Below are positions 1 to 9,852 of a stretch of 33,102 bases of DNA, in pieces. The translations under genes and the position numbers were made by a program. Source of the stretch: a virus. Numbering within the stretch: position 1 is the first letter of the stretch; every line of letters starts with the position of its first letter. Location of the stretch: positions 1 through 33,102 of IMG/VR virus record IMGVR_UViG_3300030382_003589; one strand, given 5' to 3'. The notes under the pieces are model-generated. The model did not search any database and was not told the origin of the DNA. It saw only the letters and a program-made list of their open reading frames with translations.

Positions 1-300
1 TCTTACTGTAATATTTTTTGTGGGATTTTTAATTTGTTCAAATTCTTTATGCCGAACCATATCCCAAAAGATATTTTTTTCATTATGACCTATTTTTGTT
101 ACATCTGGAGGCAATGGGTCTTTAAATATACGTATTTTAGGATTTATTTTAGTAATTTTAGAAGCAGTTATTACAGCTTTATTTTTAGTTCTAGTTCCAG
201 AAATTTCACGAGCTAATTGCTTACCTAATGTCCTAGTTTTAGGGTCTTTTAATGCCGTAACAGCAAGTTTGGTAAGTTTTTTTATCAACCAAAGTTGCAT
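1..300 (-). CDS. Partial gene, basic hypothetical protein (N-terminal 100 residues)
   Basis: The ATG at 298-300 shares its A with the TAA stop of the giant gene upstream (TAATG). The frame stays open to the left edge, giving 100 residues that begin MQLWLIKKLTKLAVTALKDP. The visible part is strongly basic, with many Lys and Arg, and has a short amphipathic start and no clear membrane helix. A weak TAGGA lies upstream, so translation probably depends on coupling to the giant gene. I do not recognise the family. Its position just after the probable ejection cassette suggests another internal or ejected virion protein, but that is inference. The C-terminus lies outside the window. Confidence 0.75.
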   Translation of the reverse strand, partial: MQLWLIKKLTKLAVTALKDPKTRTLGKQLAREISGTRTKNKAVITASKITKINPKIRIFKDPLPPDVTKIGHNEKNIFWDMVRHKEFEQIKNPTKNITVR

Positions 301-3300
301 TAAAATTTAATTCCTACTTTAGGTAATTGATATCTTTCGCCTTTTTCTATAGCTTCTTTCTTTTTTCTTCTCTGTCTTGCCAAATCTTGAACAGGTAAGC
401 CAGCAACTTTTTCTATAATTCTTGTAGGATTATGAATTAAACCTTGGTCTGGTTGAGCAACATCTCTTATCATTCTACCAAAAGGAAATAAAGTCCAAGC
501 AGTATACTCACTAAATTTACTATAATCATCATCAATCCATTGTCTTAAAGCTGATACAGGAAATCTAGCAATAGGAGGAGTGATTACTTGTAATGGAGCT
601 ATTTTACTAGGATACATACCAAAGAAAGCTTTATCTCTTTCTTTTTCATCTCCAAATAACCATTCTGAAGTATCTTGGAACCAATTCCATGGAGATGGTA
701 AAGCATTGTCAAATAAACTAAAGGCAAACATATTACCCAGTGCTAATACAAACAAATCAATTTCCATAGTTCTTTTATATCTTTGGAATGCTTCAGAACC
801 TGGTTTAAAACCATATAATTTTGCTCCTCTCATGATATCATTACGAAAACGGGCACTATTCCAAGCGAAAAGCTGAAACCTAGACATAACCTTGCCTAGA
901 GCAGTTCTTGCGAAGAAAGGCCTAAATGGAGCCTCATATAGGAATTGTGTAGCTTTTACACCTTTTTTACCCATTTCTATTAAAAATGGATGGTTAGGGT
1001 CTCTTATAGCCCCTCCATACCTTTCCCAAGCCCTAATATAATGAGCCATAAAAGCATCTCTTCTAAGCATTCTTTCTGGAACAGACATAAATTTAGATGC
1101 TAATCGTGTAACTTCTTCACCTAAATTATATTTCTTGCCTAATGAACGAATCTCTTTTCTTGCAATAGGGTCATTAGAATTAATCTTTTCAGATAATTCT
1201 CCAACAAAATCTTGTATATTTTTTTTACTTACTTCTCTTCCTAATCCTAATTCATGGACAAGAAACTCTGGAATAATACCTTTGCTAATAACAAATTTTT
1301 CTACGTCTTTCATAGAAGTCCAATTAGGATTAATTCTTTGTAAATATTTAATATTTCTTGCTTTTCTTAAAGCAGTTAATCCTGCTGACTGAATAGTATG
1401 TAAACTACCTCCCCATATATTAGTAATAGATGATTTTGGATGAGCGAGTAATGATGCTAATTCCCATTTAGCCTCTAGATTTGACCAAGCTCTTATATCT
1501 TGGTAAGTAAAATCTTTTAATTCCTTTGGCAAACCATCTTCCCTAATACCTAATTTTTTTCTTATTTTATTAACTCTATCTAATACTTTATTATCAGCAA
1601 ACCAAGCATAAGGAGTTCCTTTTATTTTCATTTTTGGGTCATTATAAATTTCCTCTGGAATAATATCAGGTTGTCCCATAGCTCCTTGAACATATAATTT
1701 AAAAAATTTATCCCATCTTTTAGCAAGTTCTGGTCCAAATTTCTTAGACATTCTATGATAAGATTTGTCAAGTACATCTCTTGACATTATTTGCGTTAAC
1801 TGTCTATAATAAGTTTGAGTTAGATTTCTTGTATATGCATTAAGTACACTTATATCAGTAGCCCAACCAGCAATATGTCCTTTCCTAGAAAACATAGAAC
1901 CAAATTTTTGGTTCATATTTGTCCATTTAATATCAGTTTTTTCTTTCTCTTTCTGTTTTTTCTTAACATCAGCTATATCTTTATAAGCTTGTTCCATATC
2001 AAGAACATCAATTCTATCCCAATCTTGCATATCTTGAAATTCCCAATCACCAGTTAAAGTTTTATGTCTAACAGTTATATTAGCTATTTGCTTTTTTTTC
2101 TGTTCTTCAGTTAAATCAGGTCTTTGTCTTATATGTTCAATAGCTTTTTGCATAGACCTTTCAGCTTGTGACCTACTAAAAAACATATGAGGCCAATAAG
2201 CTTCAGGATTCCTTTGTCCAGTTTTACCAATATGCATTGCTTCAAAATCTTCTTTATATTTTCCCTTACTTAAATCAGCCATCATTGAACGAGCCATGTG
2301 TCTCATACCATCAATGCCAAGTTGTACAGGAATATCCTGACCTTTTTCAAGAGCATTACCCATATCTTTGACAAATTTTCTCCAATTCATTTTAGGTTGA
2401 GTCTGCTCTACACCATCATAATAAATACCAGTTCCATATTTATCTTTCTCTATATATTCATCACGCATGGATTTGTCTCCAACTATCAATTTATGATATT
2501 CTTCAAACTTTTTAGTCAATTTATCTCTAATGCCTGTTAGATTATGTTTTTTCTTACTTCCAAAAACTATTTCTTGCCCACTAACAGTAACTCTCTCACC
2601 AGCATCATTAGTTAAAGTAAACTTTTGTTTTCTAAGCTTTTCCCAATTATGCTTTTTCTTTGCATCCCTATAAGAATTATCATAATTTTTTTTCCACATA
2701 TCTTTTATAGGTTGAAGTTCATCAGTTTTATCAATAGATTCTTTTTCGCTTAATTCTCTTCCTCTAACAGCAATATCGAATAACGCTTCTCCTTCTTTTA
2801 ATTCTCTAATATTAAGAAAATCAGCTTCAGTTTTAGAAGCTAATTCTTCTGCTTTAGCAGTAGCAAGACTACCTGATTTATGTACCCAATTTTGTAAAAT
2901 TTCTAAAAAATAAGTGGGTCTTCTAATTGGACGAGCTTTAGCAGTACCATCCTTAGTTAAAAAATAACCTTCTTCCTTTAACCATTTTATATCATAAGCC
3001 ATCAATTCTCTATTTACAGCTTCTGGAAACATCCACCAATACCTTCTCTTGATTTCAGGTGCACCTTTTTTACCAAACATTTTCTGAAACATAGTACCAT
3101 TATTAACTTCTTCTAAAAATTCATTAACTAATATAAAATCCTGTCTATTCATTGTATTTAAATCTTTAGCTCTACCAGTAGCTTCAACCATTATACCACC
3201 TAAAACTTCATTAAGATTATTACCAAGTTTATTGTTATGTTTCTTTAAATTAGAAGCCAAACGAACCATTAATTCTTTATCTTTTTGAGTTATATCTGCC

Positions 3301-6300
3301 TTTTTAATACCAGCATATGCTTCTCCTCTTAAAACACCTTCAACCATATCATCAACTTCAGAAACTTCTCCTATATTATTTTCTTTAGCTGCTTTATTAA
3401 CATTTTCAATTTCTTTATTAATATCTTTAGAACTAGGTACTTTCCAAGTATCTACAAGAGCATCATTCATCATTTCAAAATGGTCTCTCATAGCTTTAGA
3501 AGAAACAGCTTGAGAATTAAAGCCAACTCTACTTAATCTAGTATCTGCAGATTCATTAATTGCTTGAGTGATAACATCTAATACAGCAGGATTATATATT
3601 TTTAGATTTATTTTACTTAATAAATTTTGTAATTCTTGAACTTTACCTCTTTTTAAACTACCTATTAAAAGATGGTCAAATAATTCTTTTTCAGAATCAT
3701 TCTTTAAACCCCTTTTAAAAATTATAATCTCATCATCAATTTTCTTTTGGTCCCAAGAAGCAGACCTTTTATCCCCAAGTAATTCTTTTTGTTTTGGAAT
3801 TTTTCCTTGTTGTTTAGCATTATAATCATCAACATAATCAAATGCTTTTTGTAAATTTTGTTCTTCCTCAGTTCCTAAATAAGCATCATATTTAACTTTT
3901 CTTCTTTCTTTGACATTTAAGTAACTTCTTGTCTTAATTTGTTCAACTTTTCGAGTAATATAATCAATTCTAGTACCAGTTAATTCCCCAGTTCCCTTAG
4001 TTCTATCTAGTATTCTTTTAATGTTTAAAATTGTAGATATATCTGCCAAATCATTAGATAGAAAATCTTCAGCTTGTCTAGCCAATAAACTTAAATGAGA
4101 TAATCTTTTCTTCTCATTAAAGAACCAAGTATCTGGTTTAATATATTTTTTACCACTTTTTGTAGTTGTAATACTATTATTTATATCTTTCATAACTTCT
4201 TTAGCCCATATAGTTCCTTTAATAGCATCAAGATAATTTATTAGTCCTCTAGTAGAAGTATCAGCAGCAAGCCTTCTTCTTACATCTCTATCAAATAATT
4301 TATTTTTAACTACTACATCTATATGGTTATTATAAGGCACTTTAAATGAACTTCTATCCATATGCTTCCTTAACCAATTAAATTTAACACCAGTCATTTT
4401 ATTAATTTCATCATAATAATCTTTAATACGCACTCTATCAACTCTATTAAATATACTATCAGACCAATCTAATCCTTCTAATGTACTTACCATTTTTGGT
4501 AGCATAGTATTTATCTGCTTAGGGTCTAAATTAGCAATAGAAGAAGCTAGTTCATTGACTTCATCCATAGTAAATCTTCTACCTTCAGCATAGTTTCTAC
4601 CAAAATAAGCACTATTCATATTTTTAAATGTTTCAACTAATCCTTTTTTTAATTGCCAATTTTTTAATTTAGATTCAGCACCTTTAGGAGCATTTTCAAA
4701 TCTTTTTGTTTTTGGATTGTAAACTTCTACTTTTGATATATTAAAATAAGCATCATGTAAACTTTTAAAAAAGAAATTAGAATCTTTCAATCCAACTTCA
4801 TCTAATGGGTCAGATGCAAAAGCTATTTGAGCTCTTGTTAAATCCCTTTGTCTTTTTCTCTCACTATCTGATTCTTTAGGCGTTCTTGTAACTCTATAAG
4901 TTTTTTTAGAAAATTTATCATAAAAATTATATCTATCAATTTTACCATCAGCTTCCATTAGAGCACTATATGAAGACTTTAAAACTTGTGCATTAGATAC
5001 TGCAACACCAAGTCTATTTCTGCCATCAACAGCTCCTTCAGATGCTTTTATCCTAGAATAAGGAGAAAAATATAAGGCTTTACTTGTCTTTAAAGGATTA
5101 TCTTTTCCTGCACCTAATGTTAATTCATCTCTAAATGCATCTTTATTATTTTGAACATCCCTTTTAGAACCTTTTCCTTCATAAAATTCTTCTTTTTGTG
5201 CGTGTATAGCTTCTTTCCAAGATTTTTTCATACCATAGCCTTTGCCACTTTCTGCTCTACCACCAAAATAGACAAATGCTTCATCACCATCTAAATCAGC
5301 ACCACCTAAAGCTCTCATAGTTCTTGCATGCATCATGATACCATGTCCTTCTCTATCAGTAAATCCTTTAAAGGTTAATCTATGAGCACCAGAAATACTA
5401 TCCATAGGAACACGAAGAACAACAGCATCAAATACTTCTTGTGCTATATCTTTATATTCACTTGAATCCTTTAATCTCCATAATTTACCTAAAGAAATTT
5501 TTTCACCATCAGGTAATGTAATTAAAGTATCTCTATATGCATTATCTAAATAGAAAATAGTATCATTTGTATTTAAATCTTTAAAATCTTCTTGCATCCA
5601 TTTATCATAAGGTCTTATTCTAGCAACGGCAGAATTATCTACACTTGGCCTTGTAGTTGATTTGACAAAATAATTATGTAATACTGCAGCTTTATAATCT
5701 CTAAGATACTTATGCATATATCCAGAATATGCAGCCTTACCTTCCATTGCTGCTTTTTCTCCTACAAATGCAACTTGTCTTAGCATATTATCAATAGGAG
5801 ATATTGCTTGTTTCATATCACTTAATGTATTACCTCTTTCTGCAGCAGTAATTTCACCTTCTTGAAATTGCATTTCAATATCTTTTTCTATAATTCTAAG
5901 CATTTTTTGCATAGCTCTTTCAGCAAATAATTCAGCTCCAGGAGTTTTTAATGCTTTAATAAGGTCTGTTGTTCCTAAATTTTCTAAATTTTCTACCAAA
6001 TCATCTACTACATTTCTATCAAGAGTCTTTAAATAATTATCTAGTTTTGTATTATATGTTTTATTACCCTTAAATGATTTTTGTATAATCTCTTGATGTA
6101 TATCACTAATGATAGATTTGTCTATTGTTTCATAACCATATTGATGAAGATTAGTAAATAATTGCTTTACCCATATTTGCTTTTGTAACATATGAGGAGT
6201 ATTTGTTACAGATGTAGTATACTTAATACTACCAGGATTTAGGTTGTAAATTGGAGCTTTTTGGAGAGCAAGTTTACCATTAGTAACTGTATAATCTCCT

Positions 6301-9300
6301 GCTGTTCTAGTGCCATATTGCTTAGCAGAAGAAGTCATCACCATCATATGAAGACCCTTTCTTGCCATTTCCTTACTAGCTTGCCTACCAGCAGTATGCA
6401 TCATATATTTACCAAGTAATGCTCCATGTTTAGAATTTGGGTCTATAATAAATGATTTGTTTTGTCCTGATTCAGGATGAGCAGCATCTTCATTAATAAC
6501 CCTAATAATGTCATCTCTTACTATAATAGCTCCATCAACATGCTCAGGTAAATCTACATTTTTAGCTAATAAGCTAGATAATTCACTCTTTTTAGGGTCC
6601 TTGATGAGAACATAATTAAAATCTCCATTATTTAAATCATTAATAGCCTTGTTTTCTTTTTGCAATTCAGTTAATCTATTAGAAATAAAGTTTTTATCAC
6701 CACTATATCCACCCATTAACCATATTTGTGCTCTTTTATTATAAGCTATAGCATTAGAAATAAAACCTTCACCTGGTTCATCAGGATTATGCTTCATAAT
6801 CTTTTCTATATTTTCAGGAGTATTTTTCAAACCATTTAAAGATAATTCATATAATACATTTGAATGTAACATTTTATCAAATGCTTCACTAGAAATACCT
6901 AATTCTCTTCTAGCTGCATCTTTATCGTTTGCAAGTAATGAAGAATAATTTTTATCAACTTTTTTTAATTCTTTTCGTACTTTAGTTATATAAGTTCCAA
7001 TTTTAGTTTTAGATGAGCTTTGAGTTTTTGGATGGAATTTGACAAATACCAACCTTCCTTTATCCCCTTGCCCTCCAAGAGCATACATATTATGCTCATT
7101 ATACATTCTATTAATGATATCTTTTTTAACACTTATTACTTTAGCTTCAGCCTCTTTTTTAGACATATTTTCAGTAAACCTATAATATTCGAACAATCTA
7201 TCTAAAGGAACATCTACAGGTAGTCCATTCTTCTTTTTTCCTGTAACAGTATCAAATATAACTAAAGGAGTTCTAAATTCCTTTCCACCATATGTTCCTC
7301 CTTCAGCTCTAAATATATCTTCAATTAATTTAGGAGCTTCTACTTGTCTTAAAGGATTGCCTGCTAAGCTAACAGGATTATCTGGATGAGTAATTTGTAA
7401 TAATGAATTACCATAGCTCCTAACATATGTAACATTTTGACCTAAATTTTCAACAGTAAGCCATCTCCTAACTTGTTGCTTTGCAATATCAGATAATTTG
7501 CCAAATTCTTTTTCCATATCTTTAATTGCTTCTAAAGATTTGACATCTTTATCACCTTTTTTAATATATTTTCTAATAATATCTTCTGTTATTCTGCCTA
7601 ATTCTAATATTTTATTCCTTCTATTACTAGAATCTTTCCATATATCTTTTAAATTCTCAGTAGCAAATCTTTCTGATTTTTGCATTAAAGGGAAATCATC
7701 AGCTTTCATTCCAGTATCTACAACATCAGAAGATTCTACAATTTCACCAGTAATTTCATCAATATATCCAGTAGGACCTAACTCTTTTAAAACTTTTATT
7801 TCCCCTCTAAGACTTTCTATTTCTTTTTGCTCTTCCTTTATTCTAGCTTCTAAATCTTTTAACCTAATTTTATCAACTTTTCCTTCATTGATAACTTCTT
7901 GCATATCTAAAATATTTTTCTCTTTAGTATCAATTTCTGCTTCTTTTCTTTTTTGTGCTTGTAAATTCTTTTGACCATATTTTTTAACTGGAGTAGGGAC
8001 AGTTCTTACTTCTTTAGGTTGTTCTGGAGCTTCGCCAAATGTTTCTCTTGCAACACTTTTAATAGCTTCTTTACCAGCTTTTGTAATTCTATTATAAGTT
8101 CTTCCTTTATGTTTATGAGGAATAGGACCTAATAGTGCGGGATTTCTTGTCAATTTAGGTACTATATTTTCACCCATTGGGGTAAATCTATTAGCATTAT
8201 GGTTCCATTCATACCATCTTTGTTGTTTTTTAGATTGGTCAAAGACATATATTTTATCTAATCCTTTATCTATAGCCATTTGAATACCCCAACCTGGAGC
8301 TCCCTTAACACTTCTACCATTTAAATGTGCATCTTTACCAGTTCTACCAGTATCTATTTCTCCAATGGCAAATACACTACCAGCTTTCTCTATTTGCCAA
8401 GCATTTTTTAAGATTCCTTCATAACTTTGAGGGATAAGTTTGCTAATATCTCTATTTAAAATTTCATTAGCTTTATCTACTACAAAAGCCTTATCATATA
8501 ATTCATCTATAGTTAAATCTCTTTGTATTGAAGTTGTAGGTATTTTACCTGCTTTGTATCTTTTTTCATAATCATAAATTTTATCGGGAGTAAGATATTG
8601 TATAACGGGTACACCATATTTATCCATTACTCTAGCCCATTCAGTTTCAACTTCAGGAGAACCTCCAGAAGTAGCTACATTAATATCTTCGTGAGCCTTA
8701 GTTTTTGTTCTTCTTTGACGACCTTTTCTGACTGCATGTAAAACTCTATATCCGACATCTTCAATTTTATCTTCAGGTATTTGGTCTAATATACCCAATA
8801 GTTTCATTTCATAATATGCCATACCCTTATTATATGCTTCTTCAGGATACATTTTTCTCCATAATTTAGTAGCTTCTTCTCTAACTATTTCAGGTTCTTT
8901 TTCCCATCCTTTAATTAATTCAGGGTCTCTTTCTATATCTAGTTTAATATCTTTTTGCTTTTTATCTGTACCAGTAGCTTGTTCTACTCCTCTTTGTACT
9001 ACTTTATGAGCACGAGCTCTAGACCAAGGCATTTCCTTGCCACCAAAATAAGCACCAAGCAAGTATTCATACACTTGTTCTGGAGTAGTAGCTCCTCTAG
9101 CAGTAGAAGGCATTCCCATAAATATAGAACCAGATAATGCTCTTAAAGCCTTATCTCCTGCTTTAGTTCCTGGGATTATATTACCTATACCTCTAAATAC
9201 ACCACCTGCAACTGCTCCTCCCATAAAACTATGCATCATTTCATCTACACCACCCCATATAGAGGATATAGAACTAGCAACTCCTAAATGAAATGCACCT

Positions 9301-9851
9301 TCAGTTATATGCTTGGCTCCTTCTTGAAGCATAAATTTACTAGTAGTATCTACAGCTTTAAATCTACTTCCTATGCTAGATTTAAGAGCAGGTCTAATTA
9401 CAGATTCTTTAGCATGCTTTGTAACCCAATCAGCTCCTCTCATTGGAATAGATTTTAATCCACCAATTGCCCTAGAAGCCTCAAGTAGTCTTTTAGATTT
9501 AGCAGCTACTCCTAAAGCTCTTATAGGAGCAGCAAAAAATCCAGGTACAAATCCTCCTAAATGGAACACATTACGTATTATTGCTTCATATTCATTATCA
9601 GGGGGGTCAGCTAGTCTAAGAGTAGTAAAACCTTCCCAAAAACCACCTGCTGCTTGTTTAATAGCATCTAGTATACCAAATTCACCTTCATAAAAGGGAA
9701 TATTATGATATTGTGCGTGAGAACGAAGAGTTTCTAAATATTGAGGATTAGGATTATCTCTGTAACTATTTACAGAAACACGAGTTTGTTCTTTAGTTAG
9801 TGTAGGTTGAAACTGTTGTTGTTCTTGAGGTATTTGTTGTTGTGTAGCCAC
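300..9851 (-). CDS. Giant virion protein with two-barrel RNA polymerase signatures (3183 aa)
   Basis: Single uninterrupted frame of 3183 residues. Visible parts in order: a Gln-rich N-terminus; Gly/Ala-rich hydrophobic stretches (about 94-117 and 188-227); a SLOG-like segment (about 490-605); a charged coiled coil (about 635-700); a first-barrel-like segment (D1106-G-A, K1132, K1141-H-G, K1148); a second-barrel-like segment with R1480-V-P, H1490 and D1519-L-D1521-G-D1523; a following NRLGVAV segment (L1614-G1615) placed like the LG motif after the triad in QDE-1-type polymerases; long charged regions; and a hydrophobic helix at about 3031-3050. The barrel order matches single-chain RNA polymerases (QDE-1, YonO, crAss-like virion RNAP). 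Known crAss-like enzymes carry DFDID as I recall; this one carries the RdRP-like DLDGD. The start is GTG at 9851; a closer ATG at 9853 is out of frame. Being packaged and injected is inferred from position after the tail genes. An inactive homologue cannot be excluded. Confidence 0.85.
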   Translation of the reverse strand: MATQQQIPQEQQQFQPTLTKEQTRVSVNSYRDNPNPQYLETLRSHAQYHNIPFYEGEFGILDAIKQAAGGFWEGFTTLRLADPPDNEYEAIIRNVFHLGGFVPGFFAAPIRALGVAAKSKRLLEASRAIGGLKSIPMRGADWVTKHAKESVIRPALKSSIGSRFKAVDTTSKFMLQEGAKHITEGAFHLGVASSISSIWGGVDEMMHSFMGGAVAGGVFRGIGNIIPGTKAGDKALRALSGSIFMGMPSTARGATTPEQVYEYLLGAYFGGKEMPWSRARAHKVVQRGVEQATGTDKKQKDIKLDIERDPELIKGWEKEPEIVREEATKLWRKMYPEEAYNKGMAYYEMKLLGILDQIPEDKIEDVGYRVLHAVRKGRQRRTKTKAHEDINVATSGGSPEVETEWARVMDKYGVPVIQYLTPDKIYDYEKRYKAGKIPTTSIQRDLTIDELYDKAFVVDKANEILNRDISKLIPQSYEGILKNAWQIEKAGSVFAIGEIDTGRTGKDAHLNGRSVKGAPGWGIQMAIDKGLDKIYVFDQSKKQQRWYEWNHNANRFTPMGENIVPKLTRNPALLGPIPHKHKGRTYNRITKAGKEAIKSVARETFGEAPEQPKEVRTVPTPVKKYGQKNLQAQKRKEAEIDTKEKNILDMQEVINEGKVDKIRLKDLEARIKEEQKEIESLRGEIKVLKELGPTGYIDEITGEIVESSDVVDTGMKADDFPLMQKSERFATENLKDIWKDSSNRRNKILELGRITEDIIRKYIKKGDKDVKSLEAIKDMEKEFGKLSDIAKQQVRRWLTVENLGQNVTYVRSYGNSLLQITHPDNPVSLAGNPLRQVEAPKLIEDIFRAEGGTYGGKEFRTPLVIFDTVTGKKKNGLPVDVPLDRLFEYYRFTENMSKKEAEAKVISVKKDIINRMYNEHNMYALGGQGDKGRLVFVKFHPKTQSSSKTKIGTYITKVRKELKKVDKNYSSLLANDKDAARRELGISSEAFDKMLHSNVLYELSLNGLKNTPENIEKIMKHNPDEPGEGFISNAIAYNKRAQIWLMGGYSGDKNFISNRLTELQKENKAINDLNNGDFNYVLIKDPKKSELSSLLAKNVDLPEHVDGAIIVRDDIIRVINEDAAHPESGQNKSFIIDPNSKHGALLGKYMMHTAGRQASKEMARKGLHMMVMTSSAKQYGTRTAGDYTVTNGKLALQKAPIYNLNPGSIKYTTSVTNTPHMLQKQIWVKQLFTNLHQYGYETIDKSIISDIHQEIIQKSFKGNKTYNTKLDNYLKTLDRNVVDDLVENLENLGTTDLIKALKTPGAELFAERAMQKMLRIIEKDIEMQFQEGEITAAERGNTLSDMKQAISPIDNMLRQVAFVGEKAAMEGKAAYSGYMHKYLRDYKAAVLHNYFVKSTTRPSVDNSAVARIRPYDKWMQEDFKDLNTNDTIFYLDNAYRDTLITLPDGEKISLGKLWRLKDSSEYKDIAQEVFDAVVLRVPMDSISGAHRLTFKGFTDREGHGIMMHARTMRALGGADLDGDEAFVYFGGRAESGKGYGMKKSWKEAIHAQKEEFYEGKGSKRDVQNNKDAFRDELTLGAGKDNPLKTSKALYFSPYSRIKASEGAVDGRNRLGVAVSNAQVLKSSYSALMEADGKIDRYNFYDKFSKKTYRVTRTPKESDSERKRQRDLTRAQIAFASDPLDEVGLKDSNFFFKSLHDAYFNISKVEVYNPKTKRFENAPKGAESKLKNWQLKKGLVETFKNMNSAYFGRNYAEGRRFTMDEVNELASSIANLDPKQINTMLPKMVSTLEGLDWSDSIFNRVDRVRIKDYYDEINKMTGVKFNWLRKHMDRSSFKVPYNNHIDVVVKNKLFDRDVRRRLAADTSTRGLINYLDAIKGTIWAKEVMKDINNSITTTKSGKKYIKPDTWFFNEKKRLSHLSLLARQAEDFLSNDLADISTILNIKRILDRTKGTGELTGTRIDYITRKVEQIKTRSYLNVKERRKVKYDAYLGTEEEQNLQKAFDYVDDYNAKQQGKIPKQKELLGDKRSASWDQKKIDDEIIIFKRGLKNDSEKELFDHLLIGSLKRGKVQELQNLLSKINLKIYNPAVLDVITQAINESADTRLSRVGFNSQAVSSKAMRDHFEMMNDALVDTWKVPSSKDINKEIENVNKAAKENNIGEVSEVDDMVEGVLRGEAYAGIKKADITQKDKELMVRLASNLKKHNNKLGNNLNEVLGGIMVEATGRAKDLNTMNRQDFILVNEFLEEVNNGTMFQKMFGKKGAPEIKRRYWWMFPEAVNRELMAYDIKWLKEEGYFLTKDGTAKARPIRRPTYFLEILQNWVHKSGSLATAKAEELASKTEADFLNIRELKEGEALFDIAVRGRELSEKESIDKTDELQPIKDMWKKNYDNSYRDAKKKHNWEKLRKQKFTLTNDAGERVTVSGQEIVFGSKKKHNLTGIRDKLTKKFEEYHKLIVGDKSMRDEYIEKDKYGTGIYYDGVEQTQPKMNWRKFVKDMGNALEKGQDIPVQLGIDGMRHMARSMMADLSKGKYKEDFEAMHIGKTGQRNPEAYWPHMFFSRSQAERSMQKAIEHIRQRPDLTEEQKKKQIANITVRHKTLTGDWEFQDMQDWDRIDVLDMEQAYKDIADVKKKQKEKEKTDIKWTNMNQKFGSMFSRKGHIAGWATDISVLNAYTRNLTQTYYRQLTQIMSRDVLDKSYHRMSKKFGPELAKRWDKFFKLYVQGAMGQPDIIPEEIYNDPKMKIKGTPYAWFADNKVLDRVNKIRKKLGIREDGLPKELKDFTYQDIRAWSNLEAKWELASLLAHPKSSITNIWGGSLHTIQSAGLTALRKARNIKYLQRINPNWTSMKDVEKFVISKGIIPEFLVHELGLGREVSKKNIQDFVGELSEKINSNDPIARKEIRSLGKKYNLGEEVTRLASKFMSVPERMLRRDAFMAHYIRAWERYGGAIRDPNHPFLIEMGKKGVKATQFLYEAPFRPFFARTALGKVMSRFQLFAWNSARFRNDIMRGAKLYGFKPGSEAFQRYKRTMEIDLFVLALGNMFAFSLFDNALPSPWNWFQDTSEWLFGDEKERDKAFFGMYPSKIAPLQVITPPIARFPVSALRQWIDDDYSKFSEYTAWTLFPFGRMIRDVAQPDQGLIHNPTRIIEKVAGLPVQDLARQRRKKKEAIEKGERYQLPKVGIKF
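5282..5414 (-). other. Second-barrel catalytic signature of RNA polymerase within the giant protein
   Basis: Covers residues 1480-1523. It shows R1480-V-P, a Ser-rich turn, H1490-R-L-T-F, a short spacer, then G-A-D-L-D-G-D with D1519, D1521 and D1523. Bacterial beta-prime has the same arrangement (R.P..H+L...NADFDGD), and eukaryotic RdRPs use D-L-D-G-D. In those enzymes the three Asp bind the catalytic magnesium. Sequence match is by eye. Confidence 0.75.
6396..6536 (-). other. First-barrel-like (beta-type) lysine segment within the giant protein
   Basis: Covers residues 1106-1152: D-G-A-I-I-V, then K1132-S-F-I-I-D, K1141-H-G, and G-K1148-Y-M-M-H. In two-barrel polymerases the beta-type barrel supplies two conserved lysines to the active site, about eight residues apart in bacterial beta. 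K1132 and K1141 are nine apart. The segment lies about 380 residues before the Asp triad, the order found in single-chain enzymes. Less certain than the Asp triad. Confidence 0.55.
8039..8384 (-). other. SLOG-like (YspA-type) segment within the giant protein
   Basis: Covers about residues 490-605. Seen: a small hydrophobic strand ending FAIGEI (S492 on), a long Gly-rich turn leading to GWGIQMAID, a strand ending in VFDQ (F537-D538-Q539), a Trp-rich stretch, and a closing Gly-rich loop with an Arg/Lys-rich helix. This order is what I recall from phage SLOG/YspA-like domains, which are Rossmann-like folds thought to bind nucleotides. The usual terminal IGTR-type motif is degenerate here (LLGPIPHKHKGR). 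Ligand and role are unknown. Confidence 0.45.
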
Positions 9852-9852
9852 A

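Noticed and set aside
7498-7974. 158-residue open frame on the plus strand
   Set aside because: It is antisense to the Glu/Lys coiled coil of the giant gene. Its Phe/Ile/Ser/Leu-rich sequence is what the complement of AT-rich Lys/Glu codons gives, and it has no ribosome site.
9373-9693. 106-residue plus-strand frame near the start of the giant gene
   Set aside because: Antisense to a clearly coding stretch, no ribosome site, and no plus-strand neighbours to share a transcript with.
300-9851. T7/N4-type single-subunit RNA polymerase as identity of the giant protein
   Set aside because: Giant size and position fit the N4 virion enzyme, but I saw none of the T7-family motifs in order, while the two-barrel motifs are present in order.
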